64,000 nucleotides of DNA from Acetobacteraceae bacterium (GCA_030041375.1 JASHOA010000022.1:42894-106893), one strand, 5' to 3'. Shown: positions 25,772-35,440, numbered from the stretch's first letter. The notes: generated from the letters alone by a model not told the origin. Translations and numbers: made by a program.

Positions 25772-26953
25772 ATGAGCGATGGTGCGATCGAGCGGGTGCT
25801 GAGCGAGCCCGCCTCACGCAACGAGGTGCCCGGGGTGGTGGCAGCTGCGGTGCGGCCGGACGGAGAGATTTACGAGGGGGCCTTCGGCCGGCGCGATATT
25901 TCCAAACCGGAAGCGATGACGACCGATACGGTGTTCTGGATCGCCTCGATGACCAAGGCGATGGTCTCGACGGCGGCGATGCAGCTTGTCGAACAGGGCA
26001 AAGTCACGCTCGATCAGGATCTGGGTACGATTCTGCCGGCGCTTGCCAAGCCGCAAGTGCTGGAGGGATGGGACGAATCGGGTGCGCCGCGGCTGCGCCC
26101 GGCACGCGCGGCCGTGACCCTGCGCCGGTTGCTGACGCACACCGCAGGCTTCAGCTATGAATTGTGGAATCCCGATATTGTACGATACCTGGAACATGCC
26201 GGCCTTCCAGGCATCACTTCGTGCGAAAATCGGGCGCTGACGACGCCCTTGATCGCCGATCCGGGCACGCGCTGGGAATACGGCATCAATATCGACTTCG
26301 TCGGCAAAATGGTGGAAGCGTTGAGCGGCAAACGCCTGGACGCCTATCTTGCGGAGCACCTGTTCGCGCCACTCGGCATGTCGGAAACGACGTTCCGGAT
26401 CCGACCCGATCAGCGCCCGCGGCTGGCGGCGATGCATGCGCGCGCGGCGGACGACACGCTCACGCCGATCGCGTTCGAAATTCCGCAGGAGCCGGAGTTC
26501 CACATGGGCGGCGGCGGACTTTACGGGACGGCAGGGGATTATCTGGCATTCTGCCGGATGATCCTCGGCGGCGGCGAACTCGGCGGAGCGCGCGTGCTGC
26601 GTCCCGAGACAGTGGCGTTGATGATGCAGAACCATATGGGGCCGCTCAACGTGACGAAGCTCGCGACCTCCGCGCCCGCGGCGACGAACGACGCGGAGTT
26701 CTTCCCCGGCATGGTTAAGAAGTGGGGCCTTGGTTTCATGATCAGCACGGAGGGTGTGCCCGGCCGGAGGGCGGCGCACAGCCTGACCTGGGCGGGGCTC
26801 GCGAACACTTATTTCTGGATCGATCCTGCGAGCCGGGTTGCGGGCGTGATCCTGACGCAGATTCTGCCCTTTGCCGATGCGAAGGTGCTCGGCCTCTATG
26901 ATGCGTTCGAGACGGAGGTGTATCGGGTGGCGAGACCCACGCGGGCGGCCTGA
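25772..26953 (+). CDS. Serine hydrolase of the class C beta-lactamase fold
   Basis: 393 residues, no signal peptide. The catalytic SxxK is in WIASMTKAMV, the Tyr motif in AGFSYELWN, and HSLTWAGLANTYFWIDP carries the region equivalent to the KTG/HxG box. Cytoplasmic members act mainly as esterases (EstB-like) or D-amino-acid peptidases rather than as beta-lactamases. GGGAGGTGAC precedes the ATG. It is alone between two unrelated genes of the trpE-trpG insert. Confidence 0.82.
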   Translation: MSDGAIERVLSEPASRNEVPGVVAAAVRPDGEIYEGAFGRRDISKPEAMTTDTVFWIASMTKAMVSTAAMQLVEQGKVTLDQDLGTILPALAKPQVLEGWDESGAPRLRPARAAVTLRRLLTHTAGFSYELWNPDIVRYLEHAGLPGITSCENRALTTPLIADPGTRWEYGINIDFVGKMVEALSGKRLDAYLAEHLFAPLGMSETTFRIRPDQRPRLAAMHARAADDTLTPIAFEIPQEPEFHMGGGGLYGTAGDYLAFCRMILGGGELGGARVLRPETVALMMQNHMGPLNVTKLATSAPAATNDAEFFPGMVKKWGLGFMISTEGVPGRRAAHSLTWAGLANTYFWIDPASRVAGVILTQILPFADAKVLGLYDAFETEVYRVARPTRAA

Positions 26954-27080
26954 GGGAAGTCGCAAGTGGCGGAGGATATTCCTGGCCGGTGAGAAGGCGA
27001 GCGGGCCGGAGTGCGTCCGCTTTCATGGTTTGTTCACCGCGGCGGAGTAAATCGAGGGCGGAAAAAGGTGTTGGGCCAAA

Positions 27081-28997
27081 ATGCCCTCGGATTGCCTTGC
27101 CTCTGCCGAAGCCGGAGCCGCCGAGCCAGGGATCGTTGCACTGCTCTCGGCTGGCTTTGCCCATCACCAGGCTGGGCGGCTCGCGGCGGCGGAGGCGGCT
27201 TATCGGCTGGTACTGGCGCGGGCGCCGGGACAGCCGAATGCGCTTTATCTCTGCGGCGTGCTGCGGCTTGCGAACGGGCAGGCGGAGGAGGCGGAGCGGT
27301 TGCTGCGCCTGGCGGCCAAGGTTCGTCCGGACTACGCGGAGACCTGCTTTGCACATGCCAACGCGCTTTATCGGAGCGGGAGGCTGGGCGCAGCGATCGA
27401 GCGCTACCGGGTGCTTGTCGCGCGCTGGCCTGGGCACGCCGGGGCGCGGATCAATCTCTCGAACGCGCTCCGCGACGCGGGGAAGGCAGAGGCCGCACTG
27501 GCGGAGGCTGAGGCGGCCGTCAAAGCAGCGGCCGGAGCGAACCGGGCGGCGGCGGAGGCGACACGGGGAGCGGCCCTTCTTTCGTTGGAACGCACGGAGG
27601 AAGCGATTGCCGCCTACAGGGAAGCGATCGCTGCGGAGCCCGGCCATGCGGCGGCGCATGCGGGGCTGGCAGCGAGCCTTCTCCGCGCCGAACGACCGGC
27701 AGAGGCGCTGGCGGCGGCGGAGTGTGCGGCACTGCTTAAGCCCGAACTTGCAGAAGCTGAGTTTCTACGCGCGATGGCGCTGGCGGGGCTCAGGGCGGGG
27801 CCGGCGGCGATGACCGGGCTCGAGCGCACGATCGTGCGGGATCCCGGGCATGCGAAGGCGCATCTCAATCTTGGCAACCTGCTGGCCGAGGAGGATCGCC
27901 TCGAGGAAGCGGAGGCAAGCTGCCGCCGAGCGATCGCGCTCGATCCGGGACTGGTCGAAGCGCATGCAAGCCTTGGCTACCTGCTGACCGCTGAGGGCAG
28001 GCTCGAAGCAGCGATCGCAGCCTGCGAGGCGGCGCTGGCGATCGCGCCGGAATTCGTGCAGGCGCACTGGAACCAGGGGATCGCGCTGCTGCTCGCCGGC
28101 GATTATGCGCGCGGATGGGCGAAGTACGAGGCGCGCAAGGGCTATGAGCGATTCGTGCGCCTCTATCCGGATCCGGAAGGGCCAGTCTGGCAAGGCGAGG
28201 CGCTGGATGGGCGGACGATCCTGGTGCATGCCGAGCAGGGGCTTGGCGATACCATCCAGTTCGCACGCTACCTGCCGCTACTGGCGGCGCGCGGAGCGAA
28301 GGTGGTACTGGCGTGCGATGCGGCGCTGGTTCCCCTGATGTCGGCGCAGCCGGCCTCGCTGATGCCGGGGCTCGAAGCAGTCGTTGCGCGCGGGGCGGCG
28401 CTGCCTCCGTATGATTGCTGGGTCAACCAGATGAGCCTGCCGCACCGGTTCGCCACAAGGATCGAGACCATCCCGGCGCCGGCGCAGTATCTCGCCGCCG
28501 AGGCCGGGCGGGCAGAGCGTTTCGCGGAGCGGCTGCCGGGCGGAATGAGGATCGGGCTCGCCTGGGCGGGGAATCCGCGGCACTCCAATGACCGGCGCCG
28601 GTCGATGCCGGGCGCGGCGCTGGCGCCGTTGCTCGAGGCGGGCGGCGTTTCCTTCGTCAGCCTGCAGGTGGGGCGACGCGCGAAAGAGGCGGCGGGGCTG
28701 CCGGGGCTGATCGATTTTTCACACGAGATCAGGGATTTCGCGGACACGGCGGCGCTGATTGCGACGCTCGATCTGGTCATCGCGGTCGATACCTCGGTTG
28801 CGCATTGCGCTGCCGCACTCGGCAAGGAAACCTGGATCATGCTGGCGCACGCGCCTGACTGGCGCTGGCTCATCGGGCGCCAGGATTCGCCCTGGTATCC
28901 TTCGGTCAGGCTGTTCCGCCAGCCGAAGCCCGGCGCGTGGGACAGGGTGGTGGCGGAGGTCGCCGGAGCGCTTCGCGAGATGGAAGCGGGCGGGTAA
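27081..28997 (+). CDS. TPR-repeat protein with glycosyltransferase-like C-terminal domain
   Basis: 638 residues. Residues about 15-350 are a run of tetratricopeptide repeats (for example HAKAHLNLGNLLAEEDRLEE, VEAHASLGYLLTAEGRLE). Residues about 375-635 form a GT-B-like domain of the heptosyltransferase/O-GlcNAc-transferase relationship, with LVHAEQGLGDTIQFARYLPL, MRIGLAWAGNPRHSNDRRRS, and IAVDTSVAHCAAALGKETWI. Such proteins often glycosylate flagellin or surface proteins, but the target is unknown. No flagellar genes are in the window. Confidence 0.78.
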   Translation: MPSDCLASAEAGAAEPGIVALLSAGFAHHQAGRLAAAEAAYRLVLARAPGQPNALYLCGVLRLANGQAEEAERLLRLAAKVRPDYAETCFAHANALYRSGRLGAAIERYRVLVARWPGHAGARINLSNALRDAGKAEAALAEAEAAVKAAAGANRAAAEATRGAALLSLERTEEAIAAYREAIAAEPGHAAAHAGLAASLLRAERPAEALAAAECAALLKPELAEAEFLRAMALAGLRAGPAAMTGLERTIVRDPGHAKAHLNLGNLLAEEDRLEEAEASCRRAIALDPGLVEAHASLGYLLTAEGRLEAAIAACEAALAIAPEFVQAHWNQGIALLLAGDYARGWAKYEARKGYERFVRLYPDPEGPVWQGEALDGRTILVHAEQGLGDTIQFARYLPLLAARGAKVVLACDAALVPLMSAQPASLMPGLEAVVARGAALPPYDCWVNQMSLPHRFATRIETIPAPAQYLAAEAGRAERFAERLPGGMRIGLAWAGNPRHSNDRRRSMPGAALAPLLEAGGVSFVSLQVGRRAKEAAGLPGLIDFSHEIRDFADTAALIATLDLVIAVDTSVAHCAAALGKETWIMLAHAPDWRWLIGRQDSPWYPSVRLFRQPKPGAWDRVVAEVAGALREMEAGG

Positions 28998-29042
28998 CGC
29001 ACCCTGGCTTCGACACGCCCCGCTGCGGGCGGGATCGCCGCG

Positions 29043-29063
29043 TCGCACGCCGGGGGCGTGCGA
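29043..29063. terminator. Perfect hairpin between convergent genes
   Basis: TCGCACGCC and GGCGTGCGA form a perfect 9-bp stem with a three-base loop, 46 bases after the TPR gene and 70 bases after the end of the oppositely oriented channel gene. Likely a bidirectional terminator; no T-run. Confidence 0.5.
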
Positions 29064-29132
29064 TGCTCCTCGCGACAATCGCTGCGGGTGACGACGGCGC
29101 GGAGGTTGGCGCCTGTTGGGCGAGGGAATGCC

Positions 29133-30374
29133 TCAAGTGCTGAAATGCAGCAGTTGCTCCACTAGGTTCGCGTTGTCCAGCTTCTCGCCGGAAAGTGCCA
29201 TCGCCAATAGCGAGCCGCCCAGCACCTGCGGGGCAATGATGAGGTTCGGATGCACCCGCTTGACGCGCTCCATGTTGCGCGCGTCGTTGACCGCCGCCAC
29301 GGTCTTCACGCTCTCCGAGAGCTCCCTGGCCGCCATGACGATGAATGCATTTTCCGAATCGTCCAGCCCGAGGGCGAGGATCGCCTTCGCGTCCGTGGCT
29401 CCGGCTTCGCGCAGGACATCGAGATCGGTCGCGTCGCCGAACAGCACGTCGTGCGGCGGAGTTGGGCCCTCCGGGGCGTGCGCGAGCAGCACGGTGAAGG
29501 GCAAGTCACGCGCCTTCAGTTCTCGGCGGGTATTGCGGGCAAGAGCGCTGTCACTGACGACGATGTAATGGTTGCTGCGCATTGCGCGTCTCTCCCGGTT
29601 CTGAAAAAGTCCTTCTACCCGACGCGAGATCAACGGCAACAACAGCGCGCTGAGCGAGGTCGCGAAGACCGTGATCCCGAGTACGATGATCGAGACCGTA
29701 AACAGACGTGCGTCGTTGGTTTTCGGTACGACGTCGCCGTAGCCGACCGTGCTCATGGTGACGATCGCGTAATAGAGGGCCGTGAGGAGATCCGTGATCG
29801 GCGGGGCAAAGCTCGCGCCGAGCAGGAAGCTACCAAGTACCGCGTAGGCGAGCAGGGAAGCAACGCTGATGATCGCGAACAGCGTTGCCGAGGCGAGGCT
29901 GCTGCGGTTGAACCTGTGACTGAAGAGGAGCAGCAGCGCGAGAACGCAGCCGTTGTAGATCAGCAGTCGCGCGTGGCTTTGGATTCCGCCGGTCCAGCCG
30001 AGCGCGGCCAGAAGGAAGCTCGCGGTCGCGCTGATCAGTGCGATGACCCAGGCAAGCCTCGAGCGTCGCAAGAGGCCGAAAGACATTACAATCAGAAACG
30101 CCCCGATGACGGCACTCGGTGCACCGTCGATCACGGCGGCGATCATGTCCGGCGAGGCGGTGAGCGGGGCATGGGCCGAGAGATGCGCGAACAGCGCGGC
30201 GCGGCGCGCGTGGCGGACCAGCAGCAGGCCGAGGATGAGGACCGCGAGGAACAGCGGCGAATGGGGAAACCAGAGATCGAGGCGGAGCCGCCGCTCCGCT
30301 GCCCTGAGAACCCGCTGCAGTCGCTCTCTGGTGCCGAGGCGGAACGGCCGCGGCAAATTCTCCGAGCCCGTCAT
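29133..30374 (-). CDS. Potassium channel with cytoplasmic TrkA-N (RCK) domain, Kch-like
   Basis: 413 residues. Six predicted membrane segments (about residues 40-230) end in the pore loop with selectivity filter MSTVGYGDV, then a cytoplasmic Rossmann-type RCK domain (HYIVVSDSALARNTRREL, VLFGDATDLDVLREAGATDA, ALGLDDSENAFIVMAARELS). This is the layout of the E. coli Kch-type ligand-gated potassium channels. Its ATG overlaps by four bases the stop of the frame that carries the msrA remnant upstream, probably by chance. Confidence 0.88.
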   Translation of the reverse strand: MTGSENLPRPFRLGTRERLQRVLRAAERRLRLDLWFPHSPLFLAVLILGLLLVRHARRAALFAHLSAHAPLTASPDMIAAVIDGAPSAVIGAFLIVMSFGLLRRSRLAWVIALISATASFLLAALGWTGGIQSHARLLIYNGCVLALLLLFSHRFNRSSLASATLFAIISVASLLAYAVLGSFLLGASFAPPITDLLTALYYAIVTMSTVGYGDVVPKTNDARLFTVSIIVLGITVFATSLSALLLPLISRRVEGLFQNRERRAMRSNHYIVVSDSALARNTRRELKARDLPFTVLLAHAPEGPTPPHDVLFGDATDLDVLREAGATDAKAILALGLDDSENAFIVMAARELSESVKTVAAVNDARNMERVKRVHPNLIIAPQVLGGSLLAMALSGEKLDNANLVEQLLHFST

Positions 30375-30803
30375 TCCGGCCGGCCATCACAACGTTCGGG
30401 AATGAACACGGATCGATGCCGTTGCCGGACCGCCCGAGGGGTGAAGTTACTCAAGTCGGCAACGGACTCATTCGTCGAGGCAATGCGCGCGAGAACGGGA
30501 CGAGCGGTGTAGAGATCTGGAAAAAGCCAGGCCAGTGCCGTCACTTTCGGCGCGTCGTCGATCACGATATAAAGATTGTCCGGATGCCGTGGGATGAAGT
30601 TCTGACGATAGCACTCGGCCGGATAGAAGGGCATCGCTTTGTCGATGCGGGTCACGATCGGCGCCGGAACGGTGTGATCCAGGGTGAGCTGGCGGACACA
30701 GGCCTCGGCAATGCGGCGCTGTTCTCCGTTCTCGACCCAGATTTCGCCGCGATGGTGTCGCCAGAAATCCTGTGAACGCGGCGGCAAGAAAGAGTTTGCG
30801 CAT
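30371..30803 (-). pseudogene. msrA: Remnant of an exported peptide-methionine sulfoxide reductase A gene
   Basis: AGGAG precedes an ATG at 30803 that encodes a signal-peptide-like MRKLFLAAAFTGFLA. In another frame, 30736-30482 encode the C-terminal third of MsrA: NGEQRRIAEA, PIVTRIDKAMPFYPAECYRQ, NLYIVIDDAPKV and WLFPDLYTARPVL. The middle, including the catalytic GCFWG segment, is missing and the two ends are out of frame, so the gene has lost a large internal piece. After the homology the frame runs on without resemblance to 30371. Confidence 0.7.
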
Positions 30804-30849
30804 GATTTTCTCCTGGGCGAGAGAGTGCGGGCCGCACCCTCCATGCCAT

Positions 30850-31098
30850 CGCGAAGTGCCACCCCCGGCAACGCCAGCGGCCGAGCCGCCGGAAGAGCCG
30901 CCCGGGGTGCGGGTGAGGCGGTGCGGATTTGCCGTTGGTCCCGGTTTGCGGGTGGCGAATTCGGTGGTGACGGTCTTGCCGATCACGGCCGCTCCGGCTG
31001 CGCGCGGCGATGCGAACCAGCAATGCCTCCATCAACGCCTCGGGCCGCAGTTTTCCCTGACCGATGAGCCGGGTGGCGGCAGTCGCTGTCAGCCTGGG
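30850..31098 (-). pseudogene. Remnant of an amidase-signature-family gene
   Basis: Two out-of-frame pieces. About 31098-31005 encodes LTATAATRLIGQGKLRPEAL followed by MEALLVRIAA, the amidase N-terminus; about 31007-30858 encodes RAAGAAVIGKTVTTEFA, then PGPTANPHRLTRTPGGSSGG, the family core with the catalytic-serine-loop GGSSGGSAA. Roughly 80 residues that normally separate the two are missing and a frameshift marks the join near 31005. Everything after the serine loop is gone. A stop precedes the N-terminal piece. Confidence 0.72.
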
Positions 31099-31282
31099 TC
31101 AGCCTGGACGGATCCTGCATCCGAAAACTCCCGCTCTCCCCTGCGAGGCAGCGGCGCAGAAGGTACCGCGCAGTTTCGGCTTGCGCGATCCGGCGCGTCA
31201 CCTGACTTGCGTAGCGCTCATCGCCTTTCGTTCGCCGCCAAGCCGAGCGCAGCGCGGAGGAGGGACGCTATCATCGAGCGCA

Positions 31283-31735
31283 TCAGCGGTCGATGCGTTC
31301 CTCCGGAACGGAACGCCGTTCCTCCACGTTGAAGCGGTCGCTGTAGATCGGCCGTTCCGTCGTCGTCGGTCCGGGGTACTGGACGATCAGGATCTCGCCA
31401 CCGGTTTTGGTATGCAACGCACCCTCGAAATGGGGATCGGGATGGAACAGCATCGTGCCCGGGCCATGAAGCTTGCCATCGATCTCATATTCTCCGGACA
31501 GGATGTACCAGACCTGAGCGAAGCCGTGGTAGTGCTCCGGATGGTGCGCACCGGGCTCGAGGCGCAGAATGCCGGCGTTCGGCTCGGTCGGGCGTTCCGG
31601 CCGCGGGTGAAACAGCATCTTGCCGGTTTCACCGGGCCAGCGGATGGTCTCCCATTGCATATCGTCGATGTGGCGGGTTTCGAATGGCAGGTGGTGTTGG
31701 CGTGACGCTTCGCGGGGAACCAGAGCCTCGGTCAT
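31283..31735 (-). CDS. Cupin-domain protein
   Basis: 150 residues forming one small beta-barrel cupin. The metal-binding motifs are visible: PGAHHPEHYHGFAQVWYILSG (motif 1, His-His-Glu type) and FHPDPHFEGALHTKTGGE (motif 2). Cupins of this size act as dioxygenases, isomerases or sensors. The start ATG overlaps the stop of the upstream XRE-cupin regulator gene (ATGA), so both are co-translated; a role in the same catabolic pathway as the divergent GMC oxidoreductase is inferred. Confidence 0.8.
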   Translation of the reverse strand: MTEALVPREASRQHHLPFETRHIDDMQWETIRWPGETGKMLFHPRPERPTEPNAGILRLEPGAHHPEHYHGFAQVWYILSGEYEIDGKLHGPGTMLFHPDPHFEGALHTKTGGEILIVQYPGPTTTERPIYSDRFNVEERRSVPEERIDR

Positions 31736-32400
31736 GAGATTTCCTCCTTGGTTCGCGGCTTAGACTGATCTGGCCGCCGGCACGCTCCGCTGATCGGCAT
31801 CCGCCACCAGTCGAGAGCTTCCGGTTCATGTTCGGGCTTCGCCACCGTCATCAGGACATGCGCCTCGCCTCCTCCTGCCGCCTCTGCGCGATGCGGCTGC
31901 TCCGAGGCGATGAAAATGCTGTCGCCGGCGCGAAGGTGGTGAGTTTCGCCGCCGACAAAGAAAGCGATCTCTCCCGAGAGCACATAACAATGTTCCTGCC
32001 CCGGATGCGAGACCATGACACGCATCCGGTTCCGCTTCGGAAAAACCAGATGAAAGACGGCGATGCGATCGCGCGGCGCGCCGCCGACGATGCGATGCCA
32101 GCGATATCCCGTGCTTTCCAGTTCAGAGTCGCGATCAGCTTCGCTGCCGCGATGGACCGCGAGGACCGTTCGCTCCGGCTTCGCGCTTTCTCCGAGCAGA
32201 TCTTGCAGGCCGAGCCCGAGCCCAGCGGCGATCTTCACCAGATTTGCAACCGAGCTCGAGGCTTCGCCGCGCTCGACGCGCGAGAGGAACGCCTCCGACA
32301 AGCCGGCACGCCCTGCGAGTGCGGCGAGCGTCATCGCACGGGCCGTGCGTGCCCGCCTGATCTCGGTGCCGATCCGCTCTGCAATCGCTTTGGCCTGCAT
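31732..32400 (-). CDS. XRE-family regulator with C-terminal cupin domain
   Basis: 222 residues. The N-terminal helix-turn-helix (about residues 8-65: EIRRARTARAMTLAALAGRA, GLSEAFLSRVERGEASSSVA) is of the Cro/C1 type; a cupin sensor domain follows (SHPGQEHCYVLSGEIAFFVG, LRAGDSIFIASEQPH). This architecture is shared with PuuR-like regulators of polyamine or amine metabolism. It is divergent from the GMC oxidoreductase gene 119 bases away and probably controls that gene and the ABC transporter beyond it. Confidence 0.88.
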   Translation of the reverse strand: MQAKAIAERIGTEIRRARTARAMTLAALAGRAGLSEAFLSRVERGEASSSVANLVKIAAGLGLGLQDLLGESAKPERTVLAVHRGSEADRDSELESTGYRWHRIVGGAPRDRIAVFHLVFPKRNRMRVMVSHPGQEHCYVLSGEIAFFVGGETHHLRAGDSIFIASEQPHRAEAAGGGEAHVLMTVAKPEHEPEALDWWRMPISGACRRPDQSKPRTKEEIS

Positions 32401-32519
32401 CGGCCGAGGCTGGCAGGGATTTGCACAAATAGCAAGTAACTTGCATCAAAGGCAACTCTGTCCCGGCGGGGCGGCGGCCCCCTCCCGGCCGACAGGGGCA
32501 AGGACTATCAGCGACGATC

Positions 32520-34181
32520 ATGGCGGTTGACGAATTCGATTATGTGATCGTCGGTGCGGGATCGGCCGGGTGCGTGCTGGCGGCGCGGCTGAGCGAGGAC
32601 GGCCGCCATACCGTGCTGCTGCTGGAGAGGGGCGGCTCGGATCGCTCGATGTTCATCCAGATGCCGGCGGCGCTGGCGATCCCGATGCACAGAGAGCGCT
32701 ACAACTGGTTCTATGAAAGCGAGCCGGAGCCGGGACTGAACGGGCGGCGCATCGCCTGCCCGCGCGGCAAGGTCACCGGCGGCTCCTCCTCCATCAACGG
32801 CCTCGTCTATGTGCGCGGCAATCCGTTCGATTTCGATCGCTGGGAGGAAGAGGGGGCGCGAGGCTGGACCTATCGGGACCTGCTGCCCTATTTCCGCCGC
32901 GCCGAGACGCGCGCCGAAGGAGGTGATGCGTGGCGCGGCGGAGAAGGCCCTCTCAACACCTGCTGCGGCACGCTCTCGAACCCGCTCTATCGCACCTTCA
33001 TCGAGGCGGGGCGGCAGGCGGGCTATCCGCTGACGGAGGATATGAACGGCTTCCAGCAGGAAGGCTTCGGCCGGATGGACATGACCGTCTATCGCGGCGT
33101 GCGCGCCAGCGCGGCGAATGCCTATCTGCAGCCGGCGTTGCGGCGGCGCAACCTTTTGCTCCGGACCGGGGCACTGGTCAGCCGGATTGTCTTCGAAGGA
33201 CGGCGGGCGGTTGGTGTACGGTACTACCGGGCGGGGCAGGAGCATGAGCAGAGGGCGCGGCGGGAGGTCATCCTCGCCGGCGGGCCGATCAACTCGCCGC
33301 AGCTTCTGAAACTTTCCGGTGTGGGGCCGGAGGTGGAGCTTCGTCGGCACGGGATCGAAGTGGTGCGGGATTTGCCGGGAGTGGGAGAAAATCTGCAGGA
33401 CCATCTCGAGTTCTATTTCCAGGTGGCGTGCCGCGAGCCAATCACGCTCTATCCGACCCAGCGCCCGCTTGCGAAGATGATGATCGCCATGCGCTGGCTC
33501 TTGTTTCACGACGGGCTGGGCGCGAGCAATCATTTCGAGAGCGGCGGTTTCATCCGCAGCCGCGCCGGCGTGAGATATCCCGACATCCAGTATCATTTCC
33601 TGCCGCTTGCCATATCCTACGATGGCAGCACGCTGGTTTCGGAGCACGCCTTCCAGGCCCATGTCGGGCCGATGCGCTCGAACAGCCGCGGCGATGTGAG
33701 ACTGCGTTCGGCCGATCCCGCAGAGAAGCCGCAAATCCGTTTCAATTATCTGAGCCACGAGAACGATAAGGTTGAGATGCGGGCAGCGGTTCGCCTGACA
33801 CGCGAGATTTTCGCGCAAGCAGCGTTCGACCGCTACCGTGGGCGGGAGATCGCTCCGGGGGCGGAGGTGGTCTCCGACGAGGCGATCGACGCGTTCGTAC
33901 GGCAGAAGGTTGAGAGTGCCTACCATCCCTGCGGCACTTGCCGGATGGGCCGGGCGGAGGATGCAAGGGCGGTCGTGGATGCGGAGGCGCGGGTGATCGG
34001 GCTGGCGGGGCTGAGGGTGGTCGATTCCTCGATCATGCCCTCGATCACCACCGGCAACCTCAACGCGCCGACGATCATGATCGCCGAGAAGGCGGCCGAT
34101 GCGATCCTCGGCCGGCCGCCCCTTCCTCCCCTCGAAGTGCCGATTTTTACGGCCCCGGAGTGGCAGAGCCGGCAACGCTGA
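32520..34181 (+). CDS. GMC-family FAD oxidoreductase, choline dehydrogenase-like
   Basis: 553 residues. FAD-binding GxGxxG in DYVIVGAGSAGCVLAARLSE, signature 1 region PRGKVTGGSSSINGLVYVRG, signature 2 AGGPINSPQLLKLSGVGP and the C-terminal catalytic region ESAYHPCGTCRMG with DSSIMPSITTGNLNAPTIM. GMC enzymes oxidise alcohols; BetA-like members oxidise choline. The ABC transporter genes downstream and the divergent cupin regulator suggest use of an imported alcohol or amino-alcohol. No betaine aldehyde dehydrogenase gene is near, so choline is only one option. Confidence 0.88.
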   Translation: MAVDEFDYVIVGAGSAGCVLAARLSEDGRHTVLLLERGGSDRSMFIQMPAALAIPMHRERYNWFYESEPEPGLNGRRIACPRGKVTGGSSSINGLVYVRGNPFDFDRWEEEGARGWTYRDLLPYFRRAETRAEGGDAWRGGEGPLNTCCGTLSNPLYRTFIEAGRQAGYPLTEDMNGFQQEGFGRMDMTVYRGVRASAANAYLQPALRRRNLLLRTGALVSRIVFEGRRAVGVRYYRAGQEHEQRARREVILAGGPINSPQLLKLSGVGPEVELRRHGIEVVRDLPGVGENLQDHLEFYFQVACREPITLYPTQRPLAKMMIAMRWLLFHDGLGASNHFESGGFIRSRAGVRYPDIQYHFLPLAISYDGSTLVSEHAFQAHVGPMRSNSRGDVRLRSADPAEKPQIRFNYLSHENDKVEMRAAVRLTREIFAQAAFDRYRGREIAPGAEVVSDEAIDAFVRQKVESAYHPCGTCRMGRAEDARAVVDAEARVIGLAGLRVVDSSIMPSITTGNLNAPTIMIAEKAADAILGRPPLPPLEVPIFTAPEWQSRQR

Positions 34182-34315
34182 CGGCGCGGGGCGGCGGGTG
34201 ACGGGGAGTGGGACCCGCGGCGGGCCGCCATGTAGGAAATGCGTCACGGAGCGCGCGTTCCGGCCTCGGGGATTCGTGGTAAACGGACCCGATCGATGAT
34301 CCGGGGAGGACGACG

Positions 34316-35440
34316 ATGAGGGACTTCAGGGCCGCCGTTTCAGCTTGTGTGGGAAGGCGAGAGCTGATGCTTCTGGCCGGCGCCGGTACTGCGGCCGGCC
34401 TCCTGCCGCGGGCGGCGCGCGCAGCGAGTGCAACGGATGCCACACTGATCAAGGCGGCGCAGGCGGAGGGCGCCGTCAATACCATTGCCCTGCCGCCGGA
34501 TTGGGCGAATTACGGCACCATCATCGGCACTTTCGAGAAGAAGTACGGCATCCGTGTCAACAACGCGGCGCCGGACGACAGCTCGGCGCAAGAGCTGCAG
34601 TCGATCCGCTCGATGAAGGGCCAGTCGCGCGGGCCGGACGTGGTCGATGTCGGGCCATCGTTCGCGCTGATCGGCGCGAGCGAGGGGCTTTTCCGGCCCT
34701 ACAAGGTGGCGACCTGGGACAGCATCCCGGCGAACATGAAGGACCCGGGCGGGCTCTGGTGGGGCGATTATTTCGGCCTGGTCTCGTTCGGCGTGAACCG
34801 CTCGGTCGCGAAGACCGCGCCGCAGAGCTGGGCGGACCTCAAGAAGCCGGAATACAAAGGGATGGTGTCGCTGAATAACAGCCCGCTCGGGGCGGCTGCG
34901 GCATTCGCCGCGGTGATGGCGGCGTCGATCGCGAACGGCGGCTCTCTCGACGACATCATGCCGGGCATCCAGTATTTCGCGGAGCTGGCGAAACTCGGCA
35001 ACTTCAACCCGACCTCCGCGACGGCGGCGAGCATCGTCTCCGGGCAGACACCGGTCGTCATCAACTGGGACTATCTCAATCTGGCGCAGGCGAAAAAATC
35101 GAAGGGAATGGTCACCATCGACACCATCATACCGGAGGGTGCGACTCCCTATGGCGCGTATTACTGCCAGGCGATCAGCAGCTATGCGCCACACCCGCGG
35201 GCGGCGGAACTGTGGGAGGAGTTCCTGTACTCGGATGCGGGACAGATCCTGTTCCTCCAGGGCTTCGCGCATCCGGCCCGCTTCGCCGACATGGTGAAAC
35301 GCGGCGTGATCTCGAAGGAACTGACGGCGGACCTGCCGCCTCCGGGACCGTACGCGGAGGCGCTGTTTGCCAACAACGAGCAGAGCAAGAAGGCGCAGGC
35401 CGCGCTCGCCGCGAACTGGACGAAGATGGTCAAGGCGTGA
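34316..35440 (+). CDS. ABC transporter substrate-binding protein, polyamine/family 1 type
   Basis: 374 residues with an N-terminal export signal (GRRELMLLAGAGTAAGLLPR, cleavage about residue 40 after ARA). The mature protein has the two-lobed family 1 pattern, e.g. GIRVNNAAPDDSSAQELQSI, GPDVVDVGPSFALIGASEGL, GDYFGLVSFGVNRS, TPVVINWDYLNLAQAKKS. It captures the ligand in the periplasm for the two permeases and ATPase downstream. The stop overlaps the next start as GTGA. Spermidine/putrescine-like, iron or other small cations or organics are possible ligands. Confidence 0.87.
   Translation: MRDFRAAVSACVGRRELMLLAGAGTAAGLLPRAARAASATDATLIKAAQAEGAVNTIALPPDWANYGTIIGTFEKKYGIRVNNAAPDDSSAQELQSIRSMKGQSRGPDVVDVGPSFALIGASEGLFRPYKVATWDSIPANMKDPGGLWWGDYFGLVSFGVNRSVAKTAPQSWADLKKPEYKGMVSLNNSPLGAAAAFAAVMAASIANGGSLDDIMPGIQYFAELAKLGNFNPTSATAASIVSGQTPVVINWDYLNLAQAKKSKGMVTIDTIIPEGATPYGAYYCQAISSYAPHPRAAELWEEFLYSDAGQILFLQGFAHPARFADMVKRGVISKELTADLPPPGPYAEALFANNEQSKKAQAALAANWTKMVKA

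Noticed and set aside
25772..26953. Resistance beta-lactamase
   Set aside because: No signal peptide and an esterase-like motif set; the SxxK fold alone does not show beta-lactam hydrolysis.
30371..30871. An intact 166-residue gene upstream of the potassium channel
   Set aside because: Only the MsrA C-terminal third is homologous; the catalytic Cys region is missing and the N-terminal part is unrelated sequence.
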